Assembly (NCBI GenBank): GCA_029907545.1
Contig: JARYLR010000009.1
Location: 1 to 52,591, forward strand
Direction: 5' to 3'
DNA from: Candidatus Bathyarchaeota archaeon
GTDB taxonomy: Archaea; Thermoproteota; Bathyarchaeia; Bathyarchaeales; Bathycorpusculaceae
DNA length: 52,591 bases
The first letter of the stretch is position 1. Each line of letters opens with the position of its first letter. Below are positions 23,862 through 33,058 of the stretch, piece after piece. Made by a program: the position numbers and the translations under genes. The notes beneath the pieces are model-generated. The model made no database searches. It was given only the letters and a program-made list of their open reading frames with translations, and was not told the DNA's origin.

Positions 23862-24269
23862 TCACGTAGCTTTCTTTGGAATTTTGAAATGTGATGCTTT
23901 CCCAGCGCTGATGTATTCCCCACCTATTCCGCGTACGGTCGAAGCGATTTTCGCAAAGTTCTCTGAACCTAAGAACTGCCTAGGCTTGACTATTACGCAG
24001 TCATCTCTTTCCTCAAAGCTAAGCAGGCTCTCCAGCTCCTCTGGAAACATCATCTTGATGTCTTCTATGGCCTTGGACTTTTCTTGTCCTTGTGGCGCGG
24101 CAAGTGAAGGCGGCACAGCCGCTGCTATGGGCTTCGTGAACTGGGAAACTGTCAGTGATTTCAGTGAGCCTGAAACCTGTCGCAGATCCTCCATTATCCC
24201 TGTTAAGATGACAACGAGTTCGTCAACCTTCTTAGTCAGCAGCTCAATTCTTTCTCTTTCTTCCTCCAT
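23862..24269 (-). CDS. Coiled-coil conserved hypothetical protein, 135 aa
   Basis: Residues 1-45 form a heptad-like coiled coil (ERERIELLTKKVDELV), followed by an Ala/Pro/Gln linker and a compact C-terminal domain (about 75-130) with KPRQFLGSENFAKIAS and GGEYISAG. The layout, oligomerisation helix plus small domain, is typical of a nucleic-acid or partner-binding adaptor, but no function is known to me. It is divergent from the RNA cyclase gene. Confidence 0.65.
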   Translation of the reverse strand: MEEERERIELLTKKVDELVVILTGIMEDLRQVSGSLKSLTVSQFTKPIAAAVPPSLAAPQGQEKSKAIEDIKMMFPEELESLLSFEERDDCVIVKPRQFLGSENFAKIASTVRGIGGEYISAGKASHFKIPKKAT

Positions 24270-24356
24270 TGTTCTCAGCCTTCCATACTAGTAATGCTTG
24301 ATGCATTTATTAATGATTTCCACCTCATTCAGATGCAGGCGCAGGAGGTGGCAGGG

Positions 24357-25394
24357 ATGGTTGAGGTTGACGGAAGCCAAAAAAGCGGAAGCGGGACAAT
24401 TCTGCGGCTGTCAATCGCTCTTGCCGCCATCTCGGGCAAGCTGCTGCACATCTACAATATACGGCAAAATCGTCCGCAGCCCGGGCTGAAGCCTCAGCAT
24501 CTTGAAGCTGTTTTGACTGCGGCTAAGCTTTGTGATGCCGAGTTGAGAGGGGTGCATCTTAATTCAAGAGAACTGTGGTTTGCGCCTAAAGGTGTCAGAG
24601 ACGGAAGATTTGAGGCGGAAATCGGTACTGCTGGAAGTATTTCCATGCTTTTGGTGACGGTTCTGCCAATCTGCGTTTTCGCTGAGGAGACGGTTCGGCT
24701 GCACGTTGCGAATGGCGGCACGGATGTCCCTCACTCGCCCACGATTAACTATCTTAGGTTCGTGTTCTTGCCCTTGCTGGAGCGCATGGGCGTGCATTCA
24801 GAGCTTATCGTTAGAAAATATGGGTACTATCCCAAGGGCATGGGAGAAGTGGATCTTATGGTTGAGCCATGCAAGCATTTGAAACCATTGCGATTTGAGG
24901 CATTTGGCAACATTAAAGACGTTAAAGGGGTTTCAGTTTGTACGTTCCTTGCTGACAGGAAAGTGGCGGAACGCCAGGCAAAAGCCGCAAGTTCTTATCT
25001 GAAGGAGAAGGGATGCTCAGTCACCATTCAGGTTGTAAATGACAGTTCAAACTCGTTTCAGAAAGGCAGCTCAATCATTCTCTGGGCTGAGACTGACACG
25101 GGCGCTGTTGTAGGTGCGGACTCTATCGGCGAGCTGGGGAAACCAAGTGAAACTGTGGGAAGAGAGGCAGCTGAAAAATTGTGGAGAGAGATCTCTGCGA
25201 AGCCTACGGTTGACGTGCACATGGCTGACCTGCTGATCCCCTATGCGGCGTTGGCTCAAGGAGGCTCCGTGTATTCAACGCGTGTGCTTTCTGAGCACCT
25301 TCTTACGAACATTTGGCTTGCAGAAACACTTCTTGACGTGAAGTTCGATGTTAGAAAGATGGGCAACGTTTACTTGGTTGAAAAACGTGGCTGA
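24357..25394 (+). CDS. rtcA: RNA 3'-terminal phosphate cyclase
   Basis: The enzyme turns RNA 3'-phosphate ends into 2',3'-cyclic phosphates through an enzyme-AMP intermediate. The N-terminus EVDGSQKSGSGTILR and the NRPQPGLKPQH segment near 42 are diagnostic, and the C-terminal SEHLLTN (about 304) contains the position of the nucleophilic His. The frame is open from 24294, but GGAGGTGG at 24344-24351 is ideally placed for ATG 24357, giving 345 residues, the family's usual length and N-terminus. No RtcB ligase gene is nearby. Confidence 0.93.
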   Translation: MVEVDGSQKSGSGTILRLSIALAAISGKLLHIYNIRQNRPQPGLKPQHLEAVLTAAKLCDAELRGVHLNSRELWFAPKGVRDGRFEAEIGTAGSISMLLVTVLPICVFAEETVRLHVANGGTDVPHSPTINYLRFVFLPLLERMGVHSELIVRKYGYYPKGMGEVDLMVEPCKHLKPLRFEAFGNIKDVKGVSVCTFLADRKVAERQAKAASSYLKEKGCSVTIQVVNDSSNSFQKGSSIILWAETDTGAVVGADSIGELGKPSETVGREAAEKLWREISAKPTVDVHMADLLIPYAALAQGGSVYSTRVLSEHLLTNIWLAETLLDVKFDVRKMGNVYLVEKRG

Positions 25395-25419
25395 CAGCGA
25401 AGGCTAGACAGTCTTAGAC

Positions 25420-26232
25420 TTAAGCCATCTCCTTTTTCCTGAAGACCCACATACTCAAAGCCAGCGTAGCCACAGAATATGATGCCAACACCGCAAAATC
25501 AATCGGGAACTTTGGATAGAAGCTATAGATTTTTATCGGGCTACCTGGGAATTCCTGAACAATATCTTGTTGTGGATTTATGACTTGTATTATGCTTCCA
25601 AAGGGGTAGTCTGGCATGAACCATGGCTCAGTTCCAGTTAATGCGATAACTTGTCTTAGCGTTGAAAGTATCAGGAGGAACATGAAGAAGGACAGCAGTG
25701 TTGCGCCCATACTGCCTCTGATCAGGGAGCTGAAAAGAAAAGTAAAGCCTAGAACCACGCATATTGCTAGAACTGCATAAGCGAAGGAAGCGGCGATTTC
25801 CAGCGGAACGAAGCCGTAGATGCCTAGTAACCCGCCAACTCCTATAGCATAGTAGAACCCTATTGCCAACAGCGCGGAAAACAAAGCAGCAGCGAACTTG
25901 CCAAGCATCAATAACAGCCGACTTATCGGGTTTGGAAAGATAACGTAGCCTGTTCTAAGTTCAAACTCTGATGCGATAGCGTCTCCGGCGAAAAAAGTGC
26001 CCACAATGATCACTAGAAAGCTTGTGAAGCTGAAAAAGCCAGACGCCCAAACCGTGGCTTGAGTTGGAAAGCCCAGGTTATAGATCACAGGCACAAAAAG
26101 CTGAAGTGCCCCAATCAAAGCGGCAATGATGAGCACGGCATATATGCGCTTTCTCCTCAGATGTTTCAAAAGCTCATATCTGACGACTATGCCGATCTGC
26201 CTGAAACTGCTTAGTTCCTCAGCTTTCTGCAT
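25420..26232 (-). CDS. ABC-2-type transporter permease
   Basis: A 270-residue membrane protein with six predicted helices and a cytoplasmic N-terminus (QIGIVVRYELLKHLRRKRIYA), the usual ABC-2 permease layout. It starts 2 bp after the stop of the ATPase gene, so the two form one operon and one exporter. The substrate is unknown. Confidence 0.88.
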   Translation of the reverse strand: MQKAEELSSFRQIGIVVRYELLKHLRRKRIYAVLIIAALIGALQLFVPVIYNLGFPTQATVWASGFFSFTSFLVIIVGTFFAGDAIASEFELRTGYVIFPNPISRLLLMLGKFAAALFSALLAIGFYYAIGVGGLLGIYGFVPLEIAASFAYAVLAICVVLGFTFLFSSLIRGSMGATLLSFFMFLLILSTLRQVIALTGTEPWFMPDYPFGSIIQVINPQQDIVQEFPGSPIKIYSFYPKFPIDFAVLASYSVATLALSMWVFRKKEMA

Positions 26233-26234
26233 CT

Positions 26235-27167
26235 CTAGTTGCCCTCCTTGATGAGTTGAAGGTAAATCTCTTCCAGCGCTTCCAAAGAAGGCTTGAAAGA
26301 CACAACAGGAACCTCTAGATCCTTGACAAGTGACGTCAACAACCGCGCTTGCTCGGTCTCATTTCCATCGAAACTTACTGTCAGACATTTCTCTTCGGCT
26401 GTTACTGCCTTCACGTGATCAAGTTTCTCAAGCTTAGCAAGCTTACCTTGCGCAATAGGCTGGAGAAGCTGAACGTGAATTTTGTTTGCTCGGAAAAAGT
26501 TTTCCAGCTTTTCCAAGCGGTCATATGCAAGGAGTTTTCCCTTGTTGATCAACGCAACGCTGTCAGCTACTTCCTGAATCTCACGCAACATGTGCGACGC
26601 CAGAAAAACTGTCTTGCCTTCCTTTACTGCCGCCTTTATTATTTCTCTGATCTCGTACATTCCACGAGGATCCAGACCTAAGGACGGCTCGTCCAGTATC
26701 ATCACAGGAGGATCATGCAGCAACGCTTGAGCTATGCCGAGTCTCTGTTTCATTCCCCGCGAGAACTTGCCGATCCGCGTGCCCGCCCACTCCGAAAGCT
26801 TCACAATCTCAAGCACTTTGTCAATTCTTGCTTTCAAATCTGCTTCTCCGATGCCACGAAGCCTGCCGAGGTAACTTAACATTTCAAGAGGAGTCAGATA
26901 AGAATAGAACTCCGGAGTTTCCACCATGGCACCAACATTTCGCAAAGCTTTTGCAGGCTCTTTAACAGCATCGTGACCGTTAACGTAGGCTTCTCCTTTC
27001 GTGGGCTGAATTAGGTTACACAGAATTTTTATCGTTGTTGTTTTTCCAGCACCGTTCGGACCAAGAAACCCGACGCAACGTCCCTTTTCAATTTTCAGGT
27101 CTAGCTCGTTTAAAGCCAGAATATTTCCGTAGTATTTGGTTAATCCTTTGGTGACAATTGCCTCCAA
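26235..27167 (-). CDS. ABC transporter ATP-binding protein
   Basis: The 310-residue ATPase has Walker A GPNGAGKT (36-43), a Q-loop, signature FSRGMKQRLGIAQALL and Walker B VMILDEPSLGLD, with H-loop ASHM. The C-terminal about 90 residues form the extension found in CcmA/DrrA-like exporters. It drives the permease at 25420-26232. Export of a drug, lipid or protein cannot be distinguished. Confidence 0.92.
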   Translation of the reverse strand: MEAIVTKGLTKYYGNILALNELDLKIEKGRCVGFLGPNGAGKTTTIKILCNLIQPTKGEAYVNGHDAVKEPAKALRNVGAMVETPEFYSYLTPLEMLSYLGRLRGIGEADLKARIDKVLEIVKLSEWAGTRIGKFSRGMKQRLGIAQALLHDPPVMILDEPSLGLDPRGMYEIREIIKAAVKEGKTVFLASHMLREIQEVADSVALINKGKLLAYDRLEKLENFFRANKIHVQLLQPIAQGKLAKLEKLDHVKAVTAEEKCLTVSFDGNETEQARLLTSLVKDLEVPVVSFKPSLEALEEIYLQLIKEGN

Positions 27168-27273
27168 ACAGCAAGACCCCGCGTTTTATCGACTTGTATT
27201 AACCATGGTTCTGGTTAAGTGTTGCGGTTTATGAAAACACGGAAAATACAAATGCTTGCGACACACTCCATAT

Positions 27274-27289
27274 ACTCTTTGATCAGAGT
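27274..27289. promoter_or_regulatory. Palindrome upstream of the methyltransferase gene
   Basis: ACTCT and AGAGT flank TTGATC, with TGATCA overlapping the centre. It lies between the TATA-like CATATACTC (about 27269) and the ATG at 27301. Position suggests an operator; not shown. Confidence 0.35.
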
Positions 27290-27300
27290 GAAAGATACAA

Positions 27301-28101
27301 ATGAGCAATATCGCCCGTAAAAAGATCATCCGAGACTACTATTCACAAAGAGCCAAAGACTATGACCGACAGAAACAAAGAACGTGGAAATCAAGCTCTG
27401 GTTTTGGAATCGACGTTACTCGCCAACTACTTCGCGCATTAAGAGGGCACACTGGCAAACGTGTGTTAGAGGTTGGCGTTGGCAGTGGCAGAAATGCATT
27501 ACCAATCATGGAGGAAATTAAGCCTTGGCTCGTTGGAGTAGACTTGTCAAAAGAAATGCTGAAAGTGGCAAAAACAAAAACGGCCAATTTTGCAGAGAGC
27601 ATTGATCTTGTTTTAGGAGACGCTGACCACTTGCCCTTTGCGGACAATGCCTTTGATGCCGCAGTTATCATGAGCACGATGCATTATTTCGGTTCCCCAC
27701 CCCACGTCTTGAGGAAGCTTCAGAAAACGTTAAGAAGAAAAGGGGTTCTCGTGTACGGTGACGTGTCAGAACACAAATCAGACGATAACGAGTTTCTGGA
27801 AACACTTGAGAAAACACTTTCAAAAGCGCACGTGGGATACTACAAGCCCTCTGAAATGAGAAAACTACTTGAAACAAGCGGATTCAACGTTTCTAAGTCA
27901 AGAACTCTTGCATACAGAAAATCCTATCAAGCGCTTATCGAGGACAAGGGATGTTATTTTGGCGTTAAACCTGAAGCGTTCTACGCGCTAGTCCAAGAAA
28001 CCGACATCTCCACCAGAAAGCACTACGCTTTAACCAGCGCTGAGCTAACATTGTATTACACAATAATCGTCGCAGCCAAAAGTAACAATGTTCCGGAGTG
28101 A
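27301..28101 (+). CDS. Class I SAM-dependent methyltransferase
   Basis: The protein has a standard seven-strand methyltransferase core: motif I VLEVGVGSGRN near residue 56, GVDLSKEML near 80, the GDADHLPFADNAFDA segment near 107 and a C-terminal accessory part. This resembles the UbiE/small-molecule subfamily, but no substrate can be named. Its last codons are next to the Trm5 gene, so the two are probably co-transcribed. TATA and start are about 30 bp apart, suggesting a leaderless message. Confidence 0.9.
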   Translation: MSNIARKKIIRDYYSQRAKDYDRQKQRTWKSSSGFGIDVTRQLLRALRGHTGKRVLEVGVGSGRNALPIMEEIKPWLVGVDLSKEMLKVAKTKTANFAESIDLVLGDADHLPFADNAFDAAVIMSTMHYFGSPPHVLRKLQKTLRRKGVLVYGDVSEHKSDDNEFLETLEKTLSKAHVGYYKPSEMRKLLETSGFNVSKSRTLAYRKSYQALIEDKGCYFGVKPEAFYALVQETDISTRKHYALTSAELTLYYTIIVAAKSNNVPE

Positions 28102-28105
28102 GGAA

Positions 28106-29173
28106 ATGACAAGAAACTCAATATGCATCAAAGTCCCAAAACAGCATGCTGAACAAGCTCTGGCAATGGCTCATAAGCTAAATCTGCTTAACAAGGGGCT
28201 TCAGATCAATAGAGATGAAAACTTCGTCTACATCCCCCTATGTCACAAACCAACCAAAACCGAACTAGAGAAAACCAAAGAGCTATCATCAGCAATCGAG
28301 CTTTCAACTCGTCTTTTCCTTGAAAAAAAGAAAAACATTTCTTACACCGAGTTGCTTGAAAAAAAGTTGCCTCCTCACTTGCTGGCAAGCCTACCCCGCG
28401 CCATGGACATTATCTGTGACATATGCATAGTTGAAATCCCGCCGGAACTCGACGCTTATCGCCAAGAAATAGGCACAGTGATCTTGAAGACCAACAGAAA
28501 TGTGCGTACCGTGCTTGCGAAGGCAAGCGCCGTAACTGGCATGTACCGCCTAAGAAAATTTGCTGTCATTGCTGGAGAGCCAAAAACCGAGACCGTCCAC
28601 AAGGAATACACATGCAAATTCCACGTAGATGTTTCCAAAGCCTACTTTTCGCCAAGGCTTTCAGCTGAACACAGCAGAATTGCACATCTTGTTAAAGAAG
28701 GCGAAACCGTTCTGGACATGTTCGCAGGCATCGGCCCCTTTGCAGTACAGATCGCAAAAAAACATGAAAACGTGAAGGTTTACGCAGTAGACGCTAACCC
28801 TGATGCAGTTGAATTCCTGAAAAGGAACGCTAGGCTTAACAGAGTCGAAGAAAAAATAACCGTTTTCCTCGGAGACTCCAGAAAAGTAATCAAAGAGAAA
28901 CTGGTGGGCGTAGCTGACAGGGTGATTATGAATCTGCCCGAGAAGTCGCTAGAGTATGTTGACGTGGCATGCCAAGCACTTCGTTCTGCTGGCGGCGTAA
29001 TACATTTTTACAGTTTCATAAAACGCGGCAATACACTCAGAGATGCAGAGGTCTGCTTGGCAGAAACCGTAGCGTACGCTGGGCGAAAAGTTGAAAAAGT
29101 TCTGTTCTCGAGATTTGTCCGCGAAACTGCGCCTCACCAGTGGCAAGCAGTGACTGACGCAAAAATAGTCTAA
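28106..29173 (+). CDS. trm5: tRNA (guanine(37)-N1)-methyltransferase Trm5
   Basis: Trm5 puts the N1-methyl group on G37 next to the anticodon, preventing frameshifts. Motifs: SAM-binding VLDMFAGIGPFAVQIA (about 209), AVDANPDAVEFLKRNARLN (about 228) and the NLP active-site motif MNLPEKS near 274. The N-terminal part is the archaeal D1/D2 tRNA-binding region. The frame is open from 28088, but GGAG at 28094 fits ATG 28106, giving 355 residues. Confidence 0.92.
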   Translation: MTRNSICIKVPKQHAEQALAMAHKLNLLNKGLQINRDENFVYIPLCHKPTKTELEKTKELSSAIELSTRLFLEKKKNISYTELLEKKLPPHLLASLPRAMDIICDICIVEIPPELDAYRQEIGTVILKTNRNVRTVLAKASAVTGMYRLRKFAVIAGEPKTETVHKEYTCKFHVDVSKAYFSPRLSAEHSRIAHLVKEGETVLDMFAGIGPFAVQIAKKHENVKVYAVDANPDAVEFLKRNARLNRVEEKITVFLGDSRKVIKEKLVGVADRVIMNLPEKSLEYVDVACQALRSAGGVIHFYSFIKRGNTLRDAEVCLAETVAYAGRKVEKVLFSRFVRETAPHQWQAVTDAKIV

Positions 29174-29613
29174 AACACCACCGTCAGCTTGATGCTCACT
29201 TCTTGGTTTGGATCCGATAACTTTTCAACAAGCTTCCTAGAAAAGTCACAAGCTGCTTTATCTGCCTGAACAGCTAACGTTCGGTCACAAACGTATCTGC
29301 TTTTTCTCACCACCATGTCCGTAGGATGAGTCAAGACAAGGTCACGGCTTCCCAAAGCGTTCACCGTCTCTATGATCCCGTTTGCCTCGATCTGGATGGT
29401 TAACTTGGCCTTTTCACTGCGTAAAGCGTTTTTAAACTGCCAACTGAGGTCGTTTAAGGCTTTGTTGGCTGAAACAGCAATGATACACGTGCCTCTTTTG
29501 GAGAGGTATGATTCCTTCGTGACTTCAAAAGTTGTCTCATGCGTCGCCAGAATGTTCTCGTTGCCGCGGGCAAGAACTGTCTCGCGTCTCTGCACATTGT
29601 CACGCTTCCGCAT
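29170..29613 (-). CDS. DUF371 protein
   Basis: The 147-residue sequence matches the archaeal DUF371 family: ARGNENILATHETTFEVTK near 15, GTCIIAVSANKALNDL near 42 and VVRKSRYVCDRTLAVQADKAA near 100. The function of the family is unknown. A TATA-like TTTATAGA near 29652 puts transcription start near 29628, supporting ATG 29613 rather than GTG 29643. Its stop overlaps the Trm5 stop by 4 bp on the other strand. Confidence 0.85.
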   Translation of the reverse strand: MRKRDNVQRRETVLARGNENILATHETTFEVTKESYLSKRGTCIIAVSANKALNDLSWQFKNALRSEKAKLTIQIEANGIIETVNALGSRDLVLTHPTDMVVRKSRYVCDRTLAVQADKAACDFSRKLVEKLSDPNQEVSIKLTVVF

Positions 29614-29658
29614 TCCACATTTTTCTTGAAACAACAGCGCCACATAGTGCTCTATAAA

Positions 29659-30624
29659 CTATTCTAGGATCTCAATTGAGTCAACTTTGCCGTCGCCATC
29701 CATGTCAAAGCCCTGTATAACCCGCGCAAAAATAGAATCGCCATCATATTCCTTCAACGTCTTTTTCCAAAAGTTCGTCAAAGCCAAAACACACGCTTTG
29801 GTTCCCACAGCCTTGTTTCCCGCTAAGACAATGACTCGTTTCTCACTGTTCCATGGATTAACAATCTTTGCAACCAACCCCACCGCATCTGCCGTGAACA
29901 CGCGTGAACTCTTCTTAGAAAACAAGCCGCCGAAAAGGTAGCCTTGATCCGAGGGCTGCATGTTGAACCGTATGGGAAGAAACTCGTTAACTTCCTGCGT
30001 CAACAGGTTCGTGCCTGGTCCTCCGACGAGGATAAGGTTGTTTTTCTCCTCTTTCTCTGCTTTGACGTCAACATCAAGTTTTATGGCAAATTCGTCGGGC
30101 ATTTTAGAGAACTGCCCTAGGAAAAACGTGAGGTACGCCGCGTAATGTCCGTCTCTAGCGCTTGTCTTGAACGGCCCATGCGGTGTAGGGCTTCCAACAA
30201 CAATTTTGCCTTCAAACACGCTGTCTTCGAAAAGGAATTCCTTGAAAAATTTCTGAATCCTTTTGTCAATGCTTAGGACTGAAACAGTTTGCATTGTCCT
30301 ATATTGCAAAGGAAGTTCAATTCCAAAAGCTTCCGACACGGGCTTGTAGTACCTAGCTGTCGCACCCTTTTTTATCTCTTCGCGGCTTACAGTTATGGCT
30401 CCTGCCTTTGCAAGCTTTCGTATATGGTAGTAGACTTTTTGTTCGTGAACACCCAGCTTTTTGGCGACTTCCAGCGGGTACATTTCCTTTTCAGAAAGCA
30501 TGACTAGAATCTTCCAGCTTAACTTGTTAAGCATCATTTTAAGTTTCTGCGGTTCTTTGATCACCGCGATTTCCTTGACTAGGTGTGTTTTGTCTTCTTG
30601 ATGGAGCAACAGTTTTTTGTCCAT
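29659..30624 (-). CDS. Winged-helix regulator with C-terminal EF-hand loop
   Basis: Residues about 32-77 form an ArsR-type winged helix (LSWKILVMLSEKEMYPLEVAKKL). The middle (about 90-300) is a conserved archaeal domain with GSPTPHGPFKTSARDGHYAAYLTF and ILVGGPGTN. The C-terminus ends in an EF-hand-type loop with D307, D309, D311, D315 and E318 at positions 1, 3, 5, 9 and 12, the canonical calcium ligands. No signal sequence is present, so it is cytoplasmic. ATG 30624 fits a TATA box near 30660; ATG 30657 and 30708 are upstream alternatives. A calcium-responsive regulator is an inference. Confidence 0.75.
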   Translation of the reverse strand: MDKKLLLHQEDKTHLVKEIAVIKEPQKLKMMLNKLSWKILVMLSEKEMYPLEVAKKLGVHEQKVYYHIRKLAKAGAITVSREEIKKGATARYYKPVSEAFGIELPLQYRTMQTVSVLSIDKRIQKFFKEFLFEDSVFEGKIVVGSPTPHGPFKTSARDGHYAAYLTFFLGQFSKMPDEFAIKLDVDVKAEKEEKNNLILVGGPGTNLLTQEVNEFLPIRFNMQPSDQGYLFGGLFSKKSSRVFTADAVGLVAKIVNPWNSEKRVIVLAGNKAVGTKACVLALTNFWKKTLKEYDGDSIFARVIQGFDMDGDGKVDSIEILE

Positions 30625-30738
30625 TTTTCTTCGAGCGTGCATAGAGTTCTGATCCATTATAAAAATCTTTGTTATGGTTTGGGTTCGCAACTCATAAATC
30701 TCAAACACCAGTATGCTTCATCAGCGAAAGGATAACAA

Positions 30739-31725
30739 ATGATCGGCTGCTACGCAACAGGCATATTTCCACGCCCAGAAGAACTCATCAAGACTACCCA
30801 AAGATACGTCCGCGAGAAAATTGAAGCAGCGAAACTTGAAGAAGCTTTTGAAAGGGCGACCGCTGAAATCGTGGATGCACAAGTTCACGCAGGCTTCGCG
30901 TATGTTTCCGATGGCATGATGAAGTGGCAAGATCTGCTGAGGCCTTTCACTGAGAATCTAGAAGGAGTTAGAAGCGGTGGCTTGACGCGGTGGTTCAGCA
31001 ACAACACTTTTTACAGAAAACCAGTCATAATTGGTGAATTACGCCGAACGAAATGTGTGACCGAGAAAATAACGTTGGCTCAGCTTTTGCCGAAGAATTT
31101 GCCTTGGAAAGCTATTCTGCCCGCCCCATACACGTTGGCTCAGCTTTCAGAAAACCTCTATTACAAAGACAAGTCAGAGTTGCTCTTCAGCTATGCCAAA
31201 ATGCTGAGAGAAGAAATAAGAGACCTCGCTAGACTTGGGTTCAAGTATTTCCAGCTAAGCGATCCAGCACTAGTCTGCAGACTAGACAACCAGCCAATTA
31301 CGGCAGATGAGATGAACCTGATAGCTGAGGCGTTAAAGGTAGTGGTCAAAGGGATTTCTGCAAAGACCTGCCTGCAAACGTTTCATGGCGACTTCTCTCA
31401 GATCATGCCCGCGGCACTTGATTTTCCAGTTAACCATTTAGGAGTCGACCTCTATGAAACCAAATTTGACGCAGTTAAGGAATATAGCTTCACTAAGGGC
31501 GTTGCGTTGGGCTTGGTGGATGCTCGTAGTTCACTTATCGAGAGCTCAAAAGAGTTAGTCAACATCGCCAAGAGAGTCTTCGAATTTACATGTGCCTCGG
31601 GAAAAGACGAATGTTTCATTTGCCCGAACTGTGATCTAGAATATGTGCCTTGGAAGAGAGCGAAGAAGAAAATGGCGGTTCTCCGCCGCGTTGCAGAGCG
31701 CTTGAGAGAGGATTTGCGTGAATAA
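30739..31725 (+). CDS. MetE N-terminal-barrel-like protein
   Basis: The 328-residue protein resembles the N-terminal barrel of cobalamin-independent methionine synthase, with GIFPRPEELIK near 8 and TRWFSNNTFYRKPV near 85, the counterpart of the MetE WFDTNYHY segment. The zinc-binding HxC of the catalytic barrel reads HGD here, and the following Glu reads Asp, so it probably does not hold the catalytic zinc, although a PNCDLEY Cys remains. It overlaps the catalytic-type gene by 8 bp. Together the pair replaces a single MetE. Confidence 0.75.
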   Translation: MIGCYATGIFPRPEELIKTTQRYVREKIEAAKLEEAFERATAEIVDAQVHAGFAYVSDGMMKWQDLLRPFTENLEGVRSGGLTRWFSNNTFYRKPVIIGELRRTKCVTEKITLAQLLPKNLPWKAILPAPYTLAQLSENLYYKDKSELLFSYAKMLREEIRDLARLGFKYFQLSDPALVCRLDNQPITADEMNLIAEALKVVVKGISAKTCLQTFHGDFSQIMPAALDFPVNHLGVDLYETKFDAVKEYSFTKGVALGLVDARSSLIESSKELVNIAKRVFEFTCASGKDECFICPNCDLEYVPWKRAKKKMAVLRRVAERLREDLRE

Positions 31726-32869
31726 GCTTTTTCCCACTCAAGAAATAGGAAGCCTATCTAAGCCTGCGTGGAGAGTCAAAGGCTGCAGAGGCTTGAGTCT
31801 GACAAAAAGGGAAATTAAGGAAGCTTTAGAGTGGGGCAGAAAGCTCGGCATAGAGAATTTGGACAAGCTGGCAAAACTGCTAAGCGAAAAAGACTCCATC
31901 CACAAACGCCAGGTGGTTCTCGAATGGTCTGCGCGATACGCGATCAAGCTTCTAGAGTTCGCGGGGCTGGACATAGTTTTCGACGGCGAGCAGTGGCGGT
32001 CAGAAATGTATGAGCATGTCGCCAGAAGCGTGAGAGGCTTCAGCTTTCTCGGAATGGTAAAATCCTTTGATTTCAGATACTACAACAAGGCCGTCTGCGT
32101 AGGCAAGCCCCGTCACGTACAAGACATCTATTTGGAGGAGTTTCTTTTCACAAGGAAAAACACGGATAAAATCGTCAAAATTCCTTTTACAGGGCCATAC
32201 ACGCTTGCTTGCTGGACATTTAATGAATACTATGAGAGAGAACAAGCTAAGAAAACCGGCAATCTTAAGCAGAGAAAGTTGGAGGCGAAGCAAGCATTCC
32301 TCCTTGACCTCGTTAAAAATGTTGTACGGCCAGAAATTCGAAAGCTCATAGACGCGGGTGCGCGGTGGATTCAAATCGACGAGCCTGCTGCTACCACTTT
32401 TCAAAGCGACGAAGAGATGACGCTTTTTGTTGACTCTTTCAATGAGACTGTGAAGGGCTTTAATTCCATTTTCAGCCTGCATAACTGCTACAGTAACTAC
32501 AAAATTCTGGCAAAATATGCTGGCAAACTGCGGAACTGCAATCAACTGGCGCTTGAGTTTGCGAATCGCGATGATGGGCAGATTGGCAGACGCGAAAGAA
32601 GTGGTTACTGCGATCTGCAGCTCTTTGAAAAATATGGATTTCGAGGGAACTATGGGGTAGGCGTTATAGACGTTCATACCGATCTCGTGGAGTCACCAAA
32701 GCTTGTAAGAGAGAGAATACTGTATGCTGCAAAAATGGTCGGCGATCCAAGCAGAATATACGTCAGTACCGATTGCGGTCTAAGAACGAAGACGTGGAAA
32801 ACGAGCTATGAGAAATTGCGGAACATGGTGTTGGGAGCAGAAATGGCTCGGCGGCGTGTGAGCATGTAA
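31718..32869 (+). CDS. metE: MetE-type methionine synthase, catalytic barrel
   Basis: The 383-residue protein is the C-terminal-type barrel of MetE. Zinc ligands are visible as HNC (HxC) near residue 253, Glu in LALEFANRD and Cys in STDCGLRTK near 351; WIQIDEPAA near 218 is also conserved. It makes methionine by methyl transfer to homocysteine; the methyl donor in archaea with such split or core forms may not be methyl-folate. It starts at GTG 31718 inside the end of the previous gene, a sign of translational coupling. Confidence 0.85.
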   Translation: MNKLFPTQEIGSLSKPAWRVKGCRGLSLTKREIKEALEWGRKLGIENLDKLAKLLSEKDSIHKRQVVLEWSARYAIKLLEFAGLDIVFDGEQWRSEMYEHVARSVRGFSFLGMVKSFDFRYYNKAVCVGKPRHVQDIYLEEFLFTRKNTDKIVKIPFTGPYTLACWTFNEYYEREQAKKTGNLKQRKLEAKQAFLLDLVKNVVRPEIRKLIDAGARWIQIDEPAATTFQSDEEMTLFVDSFNETVKGFNSIFSLHNCYSNYKILAKYAGKLRNCNQLALEFANRDDGQIGRRERSGYCDLQLFEKYGFRGNYGVGVIDVHTDLVESPKLVRERILYAAKMVGDPSRIYVSTDCGLRTKTWKTSYEKLRNMVLGAEMARRRVSM

Positions 32870-33058
32870 CATTTACAAAATTTTTGTTAAAGCTTCCCCA
32901 GAACTCGCAGTGATTTTCCAACAAAAGCGGCTCCGACCATGGAAAACTCTTCCAAAAATCTTTTACAAGTGGAAATTTTCTCTCAAAAAACGCTTATTAG
33001 CCGCAAAGAAGCTTGAATACGGCTCACCAGAGCTTAAGCCAGAAAAACGGGGACAAAA

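Noticed and set aside
32000-32677. 225-codon minus-strand frame over the MetE catalytic gene
   Set aside because: Antisense to a well-supported gene, with no ribosome-binding site or family features.
32870-33058. glmS ribozyme-like element upstream of glmS
   Set aside because: The 189-bp gap shows no ribozyme core, and this ribozyme is known from bacteria only.
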